25,394 nucleotides of DNA from CALJUZ01 sp003387805. Lineage in GTDB: Bacteria > Bacillota > Limnochordia > Limnochordales > ZCTH02-B6. This document shows, in pieces, positions 14,439 through 22,144 of the stretch. The stretch spans positions 1-25,394 of the forward strand of contig CALJUZ010000026.1 in the NCBI GenBank assembly GCA_937975235.1. The letters run 5' to 3'. The notes under the pieces are model-generated. The model did not search any database, had not been told where the DNA came from, and saw only the letters and a program-made list of their open reading frames with translations. Position 1 is the first letter of the stretch, and every line of letters begins with the position of its first letter. The position numbers and the translations under genes were made by a program.

Positions 14439-15737
14439 ATGCTCCGATTCAGCATAAAGAAGGCCGCGCCCCTGGCCGCGGCCTTGGTGCTGGCGGCCGC
14501 CCTGATGGCCGGCGCGTCGGGCCTCTTCGGCGACGGCGCGGCGCCGGCCGGACCCGCCGCCGCCGTCGATGCCGGCCCGCAGCTCCCGCCCGCTTCCGGG
14601 GCCGGCGCGGAAAGGCCGGCGGCCACCAGGCCCGGGCCGGCCGCGCCGACGGCCGGCGTTGCGACGGCGCCCGGTTCCAGCTCCGGGCCCGCTTCCGGCC
14701 GCGTGCCCGAGCCGACCGCCCGCCGGCCCCTGACCCGGGCCGAGCTGGCGGAGATGCTGGCCGAGGCATTCGCCTTGCCGGCGGCAGACGACGTGGGCTT
14801 CAGCGACATCCAGGTCCACCCGTCCCGGCGGGCGGTGGCGGCGGTAGTCGCGGCCGGCGTCATGGACGGCTGGTTCGACGGCACCTTTCGGCCGGACCAG
14901 CCGGTGAGCCGGGCCGACTTGACGGTCGCGGCCGTGCGGGCGCTGGGCCTGGAAGAAACCGCGGCCGTCCATCCGCCCGCCGAACCGGTCTTCCGCGACG
15001 TGCCTCCGGATCACCGCGCGTTCGCGGCCGTCGGCATGGCCCACCGGCTGGGGCTCCTCCCCTTCCACACCGGCAGTTTCTTCGCGCCCGACGAAGCGGT
15101 GGAGCCCGCGGAGGCCCGGCACATGATCCGCGCCGCGGCGGCGCTGGAGCGGCTGGAAGGTCCCGTGGCCTTCGTCCACGCCGCGGCCCGCACCGTGGGC
15201 GTCCAGGAGGATGCGCGCCGCTCCGTTTCCTTTACCGCCGGCGATGAGACGCTCATCGTGCGCAACGGCGCGGCCGCGACCCTGGACGCGCTGCGCCCGG
15301 GGGACCAGGTCCGCGTGCTGGCCGACACCGGCGGCCGGCTGCTGGTGGCCGCCGCGGCCGGTGCCGACTCGCCGGGATCCGCGGTCATCAACGAGGCCAC
15401 GAAGGTGCTGCGGGAGCTGGCCACGCCGGAGCAGCTGGCGGCCATTATCGCACGCGACTGGGAGCGGGCCGGCGCGGAGCTGCGGGTCTCCTTGTACAAC
15501 CAGCTGCTGGAGGCGGGCGTCAGCGCGGAAGAAGCCGCGGCGCTGCTAGAGCAGGACTGGGCGTCGGTGGAGGAACACGCGAAGCGGCGCCTCACCGAGC
15601 TGGTCAGCCAGCGGGCCGACGTCGACGCTGAACTGGTCCGGGCCGTGCTGGATCAAGACTGGGACGCGGCGGTCAGCCACATCGAAGTGGAAGTGCTGGA
15701 GTACGCGCTGAACGCCTTGATGGCGCCGGCGCAGTGA
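14439..15737 (+). CDS. Secreted S-layer-homology protein with C-terminal helical repeats
   Basis: A 432-residue exported protein. Residues 1-27 form a signal peptide (RFSIKK, then a hydrophobic Ala/Leu core). An Ala/Pro/Gly-rich linker runs to about 95. Two to three SLH units follow (about 96-236): LTRAELAEML, FSDIQVHP, GWFDGTFRPDQPVSRADLTV, FRDVPPDHRAFAAVGMAHRL. SLH units bind secondary cell-wall polymer. Residues 250-310 form a small beta-rich segment ending DALRPGDQVRVLADTGG. The C-terminus (330-432) has three ~33-residue helical repeats, each with a DW pair (340, 373, 407); I do not recognise them. The start has AAAGG 9 nt before the ATG at 14439; an ATG at 14430 is in frame. Divergent from polA. 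Confidence 0.85.
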   Translation: MLRFSIKKAAPLAAALVLAAALMAGASGLFGDGAAPAGPAAAVDAGPQLPPASGAGAERPAATRPGPAAPTAGVATAPGSSSGPASGRVPEPTARRPLTRAELAEMLAEAFALPAADDVGFSDIQVHPSRRAVAAVVAAGVMDGWFDGTFRPDQPVSRADLTVAAVRALGLEETAAVHPPAEPVFRDVPPDHRAFAAVGMAHRLGLLPFHTGSFFAPDEAVEPAEARHMIRAAAALERLEGPVAFVHAAARTVGVQEDARRSVSFTAGDETLIVRNGAAATLDALRPGDQVRVLADTGGRLLVAAAAGADSPGSAVINEATKVLRELATPEQLAAIIARDWERAGAELRVSLYNQLLEAGVSAEEAAALLEQDWASVEEHAKRRLTELVSQRADVDAELVRAVLDQDWDAAVSHIEVEVLEYALNALMAPAQ

Positions 15738-15739
15738 GA

Positions 15740-15762
15740 GGGGCGGCCTTCCGCGCCGCCCC
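15740..15762 (+). terminator. Hairpin after the S-layer-homology gene
   Basis: GGGGCGGC (15740-15747) pairs with GCCGCCCC (15755-15762) around a 7-nt loop, 2 nt past the stop codon. It is followed by GTCCTATT, not a clean T-run. It ends 7 nt before the tRNA promoter -35. Confidence 0.6.
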
Positions 15763-15769
15763 CGTCCTA

Positions 15770-15798
15770 TTGAATCCACGCAGGACCTGTGTTAAAAT
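15770..15798 (+). promoter_or_regulatory. Promoter of tRNA-Leu(CAA)
   Basis: The -35 TTGAAT (15770-15775), a 17-nt spacer and the -10 TAAAAT (15793-15798) with TGT before it (extended -10) lie 16 nt before the mature tRNA 5' end. Confidence 0.75.
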
Positions 15799-15814
15799 GG
15801 TCGATGTCGGACGG

Positions 15815-15899
15815 GCCGGAGTGGCGGAACTGGCAGACGCGAGCGACTCAAAATCGCTTGGGTAACACCGTGTGGGTTCGAGTCCCACCTCCGGCACCA
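15815..15899 (+). tRNA. trnL-CAA: tRNA-Leu, anticodon CAA
   Basis: An 85-nt class II tRNA with encoded CCA. The acceptor stem GCCGGAG (15815-15821) pairs with CTCCGGC before ACCA. The D-arm is GGCGGAACTGGCAGACGC. The anticodon stem AGCGA/TCGCT encloses CTCAAAA, giving anticodon CAA, which reads UUG. A long variable arm and GGTTCGAGTCC follow. It has its own promoter and terminator. Confidence 0.97.
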
Positions 15900-15907
15900 C
15901 CCGCCAG

Positions 15908-15936
15908 CCCCGGTTTTCTGCCGGGGGTTCGTTTTT
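15908..15936 (+). terminator. Terminator of tRNA-Leu(CAA)
   Basis: CCCCGG (15908-15913) pairs with CCGGGG (15921-15926) around TTTTCTG, and is followed by GTTCGTTTTTC. This is a classical intrinsic terminator 8 nt after the tRNA. Confidence 0.82.
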
Positions 15937-16033
15937 CATGCCCCCAAGAGGCGAAGCGTCCCGGCGCCTCCTGGCATTCGACCCCCGCCGCGCCGTCAAA
16001 TGTCCCATAAACACCCGCGCGTATAGGAACTCC

Positions 16034-16063
16034 CCCCGGTTCCGACTAATCTGTAACCGAGGG
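16034..16063 (+). promoter_or_regulatory. Imperfect inverted repeat in the leader of the gltA-like gene
   Basis: CCCCGGTT (16034-16041) pairs with AACCG-A-GGG (16055-16063) with one bulged A and a 13-nt loop. It is 44 nt before the start codon. It may be a leader hairpin or an operator half-site pair; no promoter boxes are convincing nearby. Confidence 0.3.
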
Positions 16064-16106
16064 TACGCGTGCATCACCGATGGTTTCTCAACCGGGGAGG
16101 ATCGCG

Positions 16107-17621
16107 ATGGCGCGCAACGTCCGCTGGAACGCTCTTGACATCCCCCACCTGCCCGTTCACGATCGCATCGACAACTTCGCCGAGGTGAACCTGGGCTACA
16201 CCGCCGAGGAGGCCGTCCTGGAAGCCCAGCGCTGTCTGCAGTGCGCCAGCCCCGCCTGCGAAATCGGCTGTCCCAACAACAATCCCATCCGGGATTTCAT
16301 CGACCTCATCGCCGAAGGCAAGTTCCTGGAGGCCGCGGCGCTGGACCGCTCGCAAAACGCCTTGCTGTCGTGCACCGGCCGCGTCTGCGCGTGGGAGAAC
16401 CAGTGCCAGGGCTACTGCGTCATGGGCCACCGGGGCGATCCCATCAACATCGGCGCCCTGGAGCGGTTCATCGGCGACTGGGCTTTGCAGCACGCGGACG
16501 AAGTGGAGCAGTACCTGGCCGAAAAAACGGGGCTGTCGGGCCGCACCTTGGCCGGCGGGCTGAACGCCCTGCCCGAACCGCCCGCCGGGCCCCGGCAGAA
16601 AGTGGCCGTCATCGGCGCCGGTCCCGCGGGCTTGACCGTGGCCCATTTCCTCGGCGGCAAAGGCTACGCGGTGACCGTGTTCGACGGCTGCCCGCTGCCG
16701 GGCGGCGTCATGTCCTACGGCATTCCCGAGTTCGTCCTGCCGCAGCGCGTCATCGACGCGGAGGCGAAACGCATTGAACGGCTGGGCGTAGAGTTCCGCT
16801 ACGGCGTCGTCGTCGGGCGGGACGTGACGGTGGACGAACTGTTCGAACAAGGCTACGAAGCGGTCTTCGTCGGCGTGGGCGCCAACCGGCCGTCGGTCAT
16901 GAACATCCCCGGCAGCGACCTGAAAGGCGTCTGGACCGCCAAAGACTTCCTCATGCAGGCTTCGTGGGCCGTGGCGGGCGACGGCGCGTCCCCGCCCGTG
17001 GGCCGCCGGGTGGCCGTCATCGGCGCGGGCAACACCGCCATGGACGCGGCCCGCACCGCCATCCGCCTGGGGGCCGAGGAAGTGACCATCGTCTACCGCC
17101 GCTCGGAAGCCGAGAGCCCGTCCCGGGCCATCGAAGTGGGGTTCGCCAAAGAAGAGGGCGTGCAGTTCCGCTATCTCGTCAACCCCACCCGGTTTATCGG
17201 CGACGAAAACGGCCGCCTGACGGCCATGGAGCTGGTGCGCATGCGCCTGGAGGCAGCCGACGACTCGGGCCGGCCGCGGCCGGTGCCCGTTCCCGGCAGC
17301 GAGCACGTCCTGCCCGTGGACACGTGCATCATGGCCATCGGCTACGGCCAGGAAGAGCTGATTCCCGAGCAGGCGGGCCTGGCGGTGGACCGCTGGGGCG
17401 GCATCGTCGTTAATAAAGAAACCGGCGAAACCAGCCGGCCCGGCGTCTTCGCCGGCGGCGACTGCGTCACCGGCAGCCTGACCGTGGTGCACGCCATCGC
17501 CGCAGGCCGAAAAGCGGCGGCGGCCATGGACCGCTACCTGCAGCAGCGCCGCCGCGAGCAGGCCGGCTCCGCCGTCTCCGCGGGCCGGCGGGCCGCGGCG
17601 GGCTTCACCGCGGCCCGCTGA
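16107..17621 (+). CDS. gltA: NADPH-dependent glutamate synthase small-subunit-type oxidoreductase
   Basis: A 504-residue cytoplasmic flavoprotein. The N-terminal Fer4_20 domain has two cysteine sets for iron-sulfur clusters: C43, C46, C51, C55 (CLQCASPACEIGC) and C89, C94, C100, C104. An FAD site follows (VAVIGAGPAGLTVAHF, about 167-182), a GGVMSYGIPEF motif, an NADPH site (RVAVIGAGNTAMDAARTA) and a C-terminal FAD motif (VFAGGDCVTGSLTVVHA). This is the GltD/GltA/NfnB family, which passes electrons between NAD(P)H and a partner. No glutamate synthase large subunit or NfnA partner is nearby, so the actual reaction is open. The start is supported by GGGGAGG 6 nt upstream; an ATG at 16080 is in frame but lacks support. 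Confidence 0.9.
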   Translation: MARNVRWNALDIPHLPVHDRIDNFAEVNLGYTAEEAVLEAQRCLQCASPACEIGCPNNNPIRDFIDLIAEGKFLEAAALDRSQNALLSCTGRVCAWENQCQGYCVMGHRGDPINIGALERFIGDWALQHADEVEQYLAEKTGLSGRTLAGGLNALPEPPAGPRQKVAVIGAGPAGLTVAHFLGGKGYAVTVFDGCPLPGGVMSYGIPEFVLPQRVIDAEAKRIERLGVEFRYGVVVGRDVTVDELFEQGYEAVFVGVGANRPSVMNIPGSDLKGVWTAKDFLMQASWAVAGDGASPPVGRRVAVIGAGNTAMDAARTAIRLGAEEVTIVYRRSEAESPSRAIEVGFAKEEGVQFRYLVNPTRFIGDENGRLTAMELVRMRLEAADDSGRPRPVPVPGSEHVLPVDTCIMAIGYGQEELIPEQAGLAVDRWGGIVVNKETGETSRPGVFAGGDCVTGSLTVVHAIAAGRKAAAAMDRYLQQRRREQAGSAVSAGRRAAAGFTAAR

Positions 17622-17675
17622 GCACGCGCCCCGTGGGCGGCAGCGCCCCGGCCCCGCCCCGGCGCGGCGGTCCGG

Positions 17676-18587
17676 TCAAGCCGGGTCGGCCGCTTCGGCC
17701 GCGGGGGCTTTGAACTGCCGCCGCACCGCGTCGGCGTAGTCGCGATCGGTCAGCACGATCAGTTCATCGCCCGGCTCCAGCACCAGCGAGCCCCGGGGCA
17801 TGACCAGCTCTTCGTCCCCCCGCTTCACCGACAGCACCGTCGTCTGCCACTGCTCCCGCAGGTCCAGTTCGGCCAGGGAGCGGTGCGCCACGGGCGCCTG
17901 CTCCTCCACGCGCACCGACGCCAGCATGGTGCGATCGCTCAGGTGCAGGATGTCGCTGAAGCGGCGGTGCTCCAGCGGCGGCTCGTAGGCCGCGCTCTGC
18001 AGCGTGCGGTACGGCCGGGACAAAAACAGACGGGTGACGCTGCCCACGATGAAGCCGACGCCCCACCCCAGGGCCAGCCCCAGCAGCGTGCCGCCGCCCG
18101 ACACCAAAATGGCCGTCGCGATTTCGCGGACGATGGGCCACGTCTCCACCGCTTCCAGGTTCGACAGGCGCTCGAACAGCGACAGCCCGCCGATGAGGGC
18201 CACGTAGGTGGAAATGTTGTGGCGGGTGCGGGACGCCCACACGTAGGCCAGGCCCGACGTCAGCACCGCGCCGACGCTGAAGGGCAGCCCCACCGCGCCC
18301 AAAATGCCGAACCCGCCGCCCACGGCCACGCCTTTGAGCAGCGTGACGGCCGTCGACACGACGCGCGGCCAGAGGACGAGGAAAAAGTGCTTCCAGTCCG
18401 CCGGCCGCACCGGCGGACGCGTGGACGCGACCATAATGTCAAACGGCAGGAGCGATCCGAAAATCGCGACGAATGAGGAGGTAAGACCCGGAATGGGAAC
18501 GGCCGACACGTAGGCCATGCCGACGGCCACGGCTTTGGCCAACAGCAGCAGACCCCGGTCGAACCGTTCCCTCTCAAAGCGCACCAT
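17676..18587 (-). CDS. Membrane protein with C-terminal TrkA_C (RCK_C) domain
   Basis: A 303-residue protein with an unusual layout. Residues 12-55 form one or two membrane segments, 75-118 two more (GVAVGGGFGILGAVGLPFSV, VLTSGLAYVWAS) and 153-188 a Gly-rich segment. A cytoplasmic region from about 222 matches TrkA_C: VRVEEQAPVAHRSLAEL, VLSVKRGDEELVMPRGSL, LEPGDELIVLTD. TrkA_C domains bind small ligands in potassium and other ion transporters. No RCK_N nucleotide-binding fold and no selectivity-filter motif are seen. I chose ATG with GAAGG 8 nt upstream; a TTG at 18614 lacks a ribosome site. It has its own extended -10 promoter. Function unknown; a gated transporter or ligand-sensing membrane protein is possible. 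Confidence 0.82.
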   Translation of the reverse strand: MVRFERERFDRGLLLLAKAVAVGMAYVSAVPIPGLTSSFVAIFGSLLPFDIMVASTRPPVRPADWKHFFLVLWPRVVSTAVTLLKGVAVGGGFGILGAVGLPFSVGAVLTSGLAYVWASRTRHNISTYVALIGGLSLFERLSNLEAVETWPIVREIATAILVSGGGTLLGLALGWGVGFIVGSVTRLFLSRPYRTLQSAAYEPPLEHRRFSDILHLSDRTMLASVRVEEQAPVAHRSLAELDLREQWQTTVLSVKRGDEELVMPRGSLVLEPGDELIVLTDRDYADAVRRQFKAPAAEAADPA

Positions 18588-18628
18588 GGGGACAACCTTC
18601 GTTTTTCGTTTCAAGATGAACGAACCGC

Positions 18629-18644
18629 GCGTTCAGTATAGCAC
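18629..18644 (-). promoter_or_regulatory. Probable promoter of the TrkA_C membrane protein gene
   Basis: Read on the minus strand this is GTGCTATACTGAACGC, an extended -10 (TGC-TATACT) about 45 nt upstream of the ATG. It is identical over 16 bp to the element before polA at 14275-14290. It lies in the gap after livF, so this gene is probably transcribed separately. Confidence 0.6.
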
Positions 18645-18673
18645 CACGCGCGGGCGGCCTTCAACCGGCGGTG

Positions 18674-19364
<691 letters not shown>

Positions 19365-19378
<14 letters not shown>

Positions 19379-20138
19379 TGGCCCCGGCCCCCAAATACGC
19401 GGTGATAACCGCCTCGTTGCGGCGGACTTCCTCGGGCGTGCCTTCCGCGATTTTGCGCCCGTGGTCCAGCACGACGATGCGCTCGGAAATGCCCATGACC
19501 AGTTTCATGTCGTGCTCGATCAGAATGACGGTGATGCCCCGCTCCTTCAGCTTGCGGATCAGCTCCAGCAGCTCGGCGGTCTCCTGCGCGTTCATGCCCG
19601 CGGCGGGCTCGTCCAGCAGGATGAGCTTGGGCTCGGCCGCCAGCGCCCGGGCCAGCTCCAGCCGCCGCTGCGCGCCGTAGGGCAGATTGCGAGCCCGCTG
19701 CGTCTCCCAGCCTTGCAGGCCGACGAAGGCCAAATGCTCATACGCCTTTTCCCTGGCGGCCCGCTCCTCCCGCCGGGTGCCCGGCGGCTTGAAGACGGAG
19801 GCGAACAGCCCGCTGCGCAGCCGGGTGTGGGCGCCGACGACCACGTTTTCCCACACCTGCATCTCCCCGAACAGGCGGATGTTCTGGAAGGTGCGGGCCA
19901 CGCCCAGCCGCGTCACCTCGTACGCCTTCATGTTGTTGATGAGGCGGCCCTGAAACTTGATTTCGCCGGCGGTGGGCTTGTAGATGCCCGTCAGCATGTT
20001 GAACACCGTCGTCTTGCCCGCGCCGTTGGGGCCGATGATGGCGAAAATTTCGCCCTCGTCCACGTGGAAGGTCACGTCGTCCACGGCGCGCAGGCCGCCG
20101 AACTGTATGGTCAAGCCGCTCACTTCGAGCAATGCCAC
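19365..20138 (-). CDS. livG: Branched-chain amino-acid ABC transporter ATPase LivG
   Basis: A 257-residue cytoplasmic ATPase partner of LivF. It has Walker A GPNGAGKTTV, the LivG-typical segment VARTFQNIRLFGEMQVWENV, signature YGAQRRLELARAL, Walker B LILLDEPAAGMN, switch LIEHDMKLVMGI and the C-terminal BCA_ABC_TP_C segment (EGTPEEVRRNEAVITAYLG). The GTG at 20138 has GGGGAG 8 nt upstream. A GTG three codons earlier would overlap the livM stop (GTGA) and is the alternative. The 108-bp open extension further upstream lies in livM and is not real. Confidence 0.95.
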
Positions 20139-20143
20139 GTCCG

Positions 20144-21127
20144 TCACTCCCCGGAGCGCCCGTCGGCGCCGTCTTGCCCGGGAGCCGCCGCCTCCAGCCG
20201 CGCCGGCCCGCGGGCGGCGTGCTTCGCTTTGCGCCGCGCCAGCCACATCTCCAGCCAGCCCTGCTCCGCGCTGGTGCCCAGCAGCCCGTTGGGCCGCACG
20301 ATCATGGCCAATACCAACAGCGCCCCGTAAAAGACCATGCGGTGCTGCGCGACGGCCGGCACCGACGTGCGCAAGAGCTCGGGCAAGTAGGTGATGAAGC
20401 CCGCGCCCAGCACCGAGCCCAGCAGGTTGCCCAGGCCGCCCAAAACAACCATGCTCAAAATTTCAATGGAAAGCAGGAACCCGAACGAGCCCGGACTGAT
20501 GAAACGGAACCAAAACGCGTATAGGCCGCCCGCCACCCCGGCAAAGAAGGCCGCCAGCACGAAGGCCGTCACTTTCATGCGGGTCGTCTCGATACCCATG
20601 GCCGACGCGGCCACTTCGTCTTCGCGAATGGCGATGAAGGCCCGCCCGACCCGGGAGCGGATGAGGCTGTGCAAAATGACGTACGTCAGGAGCACCGCGA
20701 TGATGACGATGGGCAGGTTGGTCAGCCGCGGAATGCCCCGCAGGCCGAAGGCGCCGCCGGTAATGTCCAGGTTCAAAATCGCGATGCGGACGATTTCTCC
20801 GAAGCCCAAGGTCGCGATGGCCAAATAGTCGCCCCGCAGCCGCAGCGTGGGCAGCCCGACGACGAAGCCGAAAAAGGCGGCCGCGACGCCGCCGGCCAGC
20901 ACCGCCGGCAAAAACGCGGCGCCGCCTTTGGTGGCCAAAATGCCCGCGGTGTACGCGCCGATGGCCATGAAACCCGCGTGGCCCAGGTGCAGCTGCCCGG
21001 TGAAGCCCGTCACCAGGTTCAGGCTCATAGCCAGAATCATGTTGATGCCCATGACCAGGAAAATGCCGTAGTAATATGGATTAATCCACTCGCGCAGGGC
21101 CTCGTTCACCAGGTCCAGCACAGGCAA
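20144..21127 (-). CDS. livM: Branched-chain amino-acid ABC transporter permease LivM
   Basis: A 327-residue inner-membrane permease with many hydrophobic segments. LivM hallmarks include MNLVTGFTGQLHLGHAGFMA-type text (here SLNLVTGFTGQLHLGHAGF), LPTLRLRGDYLAIATLGFGE, and the cytoplasmic loop VGRAFIAIREDEVAASAMGI. It pairs with LivH to form the channel. The TTG start lies 1 bp after the livH stop, with AAAAGG just upstream inside livH; a GTG two codons later is possible. The charged Ala/Gly-rich C-terminal tail is lineage-specific. Confidence 0.94.
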   Translation of the reverse strand: MPVLDLVNEALREWINPYYYGIFLVMGINMILAMSLNLVTGFTGQLHLGHAGFMAIGAYTAGILATKGGAAFLPAVLAGGVAAAFFGFVVGLPTLRLRGDYLAIATLGFGEIVRIAILNLDITGGAFGLRGIPRLTNLPIVIIAVLLTYVILHSLIRSRVGRAFIAIREDEVAASAMGIETTRMKVTAFVLAAFFAGVAGGLYAFWFRFISPGSFGFLLSIEILSMVVLGGLGNLLGSVLGAGFITYLPELLRTSVPAVAQHRMVFYGALLVLAMIVRPNGLLGTSAEQGWLEMWLARRKAKHAARGPARLEAAAPGQDGADGRSGE

Positions 21128-21128
21128 A

Positions 21129-22007
21129 TCACACCTTTTCCTCGACGCGGGCGCCGAGCAGTCCCGAAGGCTTGTAAAGAAGGACCAAAATCAGGATGGC
21201 GAAGGCGATGGCGTCCCGCCACTGCGAGCTCAAAAGCGCCACGCCCATCGTCTCCGCGAGGCCCAGGACGATGCCGCCCAGCATGGCGCCGGGGATGTTG
21301 CCGATGCCTCCCAGCACCGCCGCGACGAAGCCTTTGAGCCCGGGCATCACGCCCATGGTGGGCACCACCGCGTTGAAGAGCATGCCGACCATAACGCCTG
21401 CGGCCGCGGCCAGCGACGAGCCGATGAGAAACGTCAGCGCGATGGTCCGGTTGACGTTGATGCCCATCAAGGCCGCGGTGTCCCGGTCCTGGGCCACGGC
21501 GCGCATGGCCTTGCCCGTTTTGGTGTGGCGCACCAGGTAGTGCAGGCCCACCATCATGACCAGCGCCACGCCCAGCGTCAGCAGCGCCAGCGTGTTGGTG
21601 CGCAGCGGGCCGATCTGCAGGACGCTGACTTGGAAGGGCGGCGGAAAGCTCCTGGTGGCCGGACCGAAAATCCACAGCGCCACGTTTTGCAGGAAGATGG
21701 ACATGCCGATGGCGCTGATGAGCACCGCGAGGCGCGACGAACGGCGCAGCGGGCGATACGCGACGAATTCCACGGTGACGCCCACCAGCGCCGCGGCCAG
21801 CATGGCCAAGGGCAGCGCCGCCAGAAAAGGCAGTTTGACCACCGTCACCAGCAGAAGGCCGACGAACGCGCCGACCATGTAAATTTCCCCGTGGGCGAAG
21901 TTGATGAGCTGCAGCACGCCGTACACCATCGTGTAGCCCAAGGCGATGAGCGCGTACGCGCTGCCGGTTACGAGACCGTTGAGCAGCTGCTGCCCCAGCA
22001 CTCCCAC
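21129..22007 (-). CDS. livH: Branched-chain amino-acid ABC transporter permease LivH
   Basis: A 292-residue inner-membrane permease. It begins QLLNGLVTGSAYALIALGYT and continues with VLQLINFAHGEIYMVGAF, the classic LivH entry. Later come the cytoplasmic loop VAQDRDTAALMGINVNRTIA and GFVAAVLGGIGNIPGAMLGG. The GTG start has AAAGGA about 10 nt upstream; another GTG two codons in is possible. It follows livK by 137 bp, a gap holding a large stem-loop, and runs directly into livM. Confidence 0.95.
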   Translation of the reverse strand: MGVLGQQLLNGLVTGSAYALIALGYTMVYGVLQLINFAHGEIYMVGAFVGLLLVTVVKLPFLAALPLAMLAAALVGVTVEFVAYRPLRRSSRLAVLISAIGMSIFLQNVALWIFGPATRSFPPPFQVSVLQIGPLRTNTLALLTLGVALVMMVGLHYLVRHTKTGKAMRAVAQDRDTAALMGINVNRTIALTFLIGSSLAAAAGVMVGMLFNAVVPTMGVMPGLKGFVAAVLGGIGNIPGAMLGGIVLGLAETMGVALLSSQWRDAIAFAILILVLLYKPSGLLGARVEEKV

Positions 22008-22039
22008 ACTTATCCCGTCCTTTGCCGCAGTAAGCGCAC

Positions 22040-22085
22040 GAGGGGAGCGCAGGGGCGCCCGGGCGGCGCCCCTCTCGTTCCCCTC
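22040..22085 (-). terminator. Large stem-loop between livK and livH
   Basis: AGGGGCGCC (22051-22059) pairs with GGCGCCCCT (22065-22073) around a 5-nt loop, and an outer pair GAGGGG (22040-22045) with CCCCTC (22080-22085) extends it. There is no T-run. It lies about 60 nt after the livK stop. It may be a processing or stabilising hairpin, or a partial terminator, raising binding protein over permeases. Confidence 0.55.
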
Positions 22086-22144
22086 CCGCGTGGCGGGCGG
22101 CCCGTGGGCTCACCCGCCGCTGCCGTCGCTTGTCACGTCACGGC

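Noticed and set aside
14205..15179. A 324-codon minus-strand frame opposite the S-layer-homology gene
   Set aside because: It has no family motif, crosses the polA 5' end in another frame, and opposes SLH motifs on the plus strand.
15789..16010. A 73-codon open frame over tRNA-Leu(CAA), and a similar one at 3016-3246 over tRNA-Leu(GAG)
   Set aside because: Both cross complete tRNA genes and their terminators and have no ribosome site or recognisable product.
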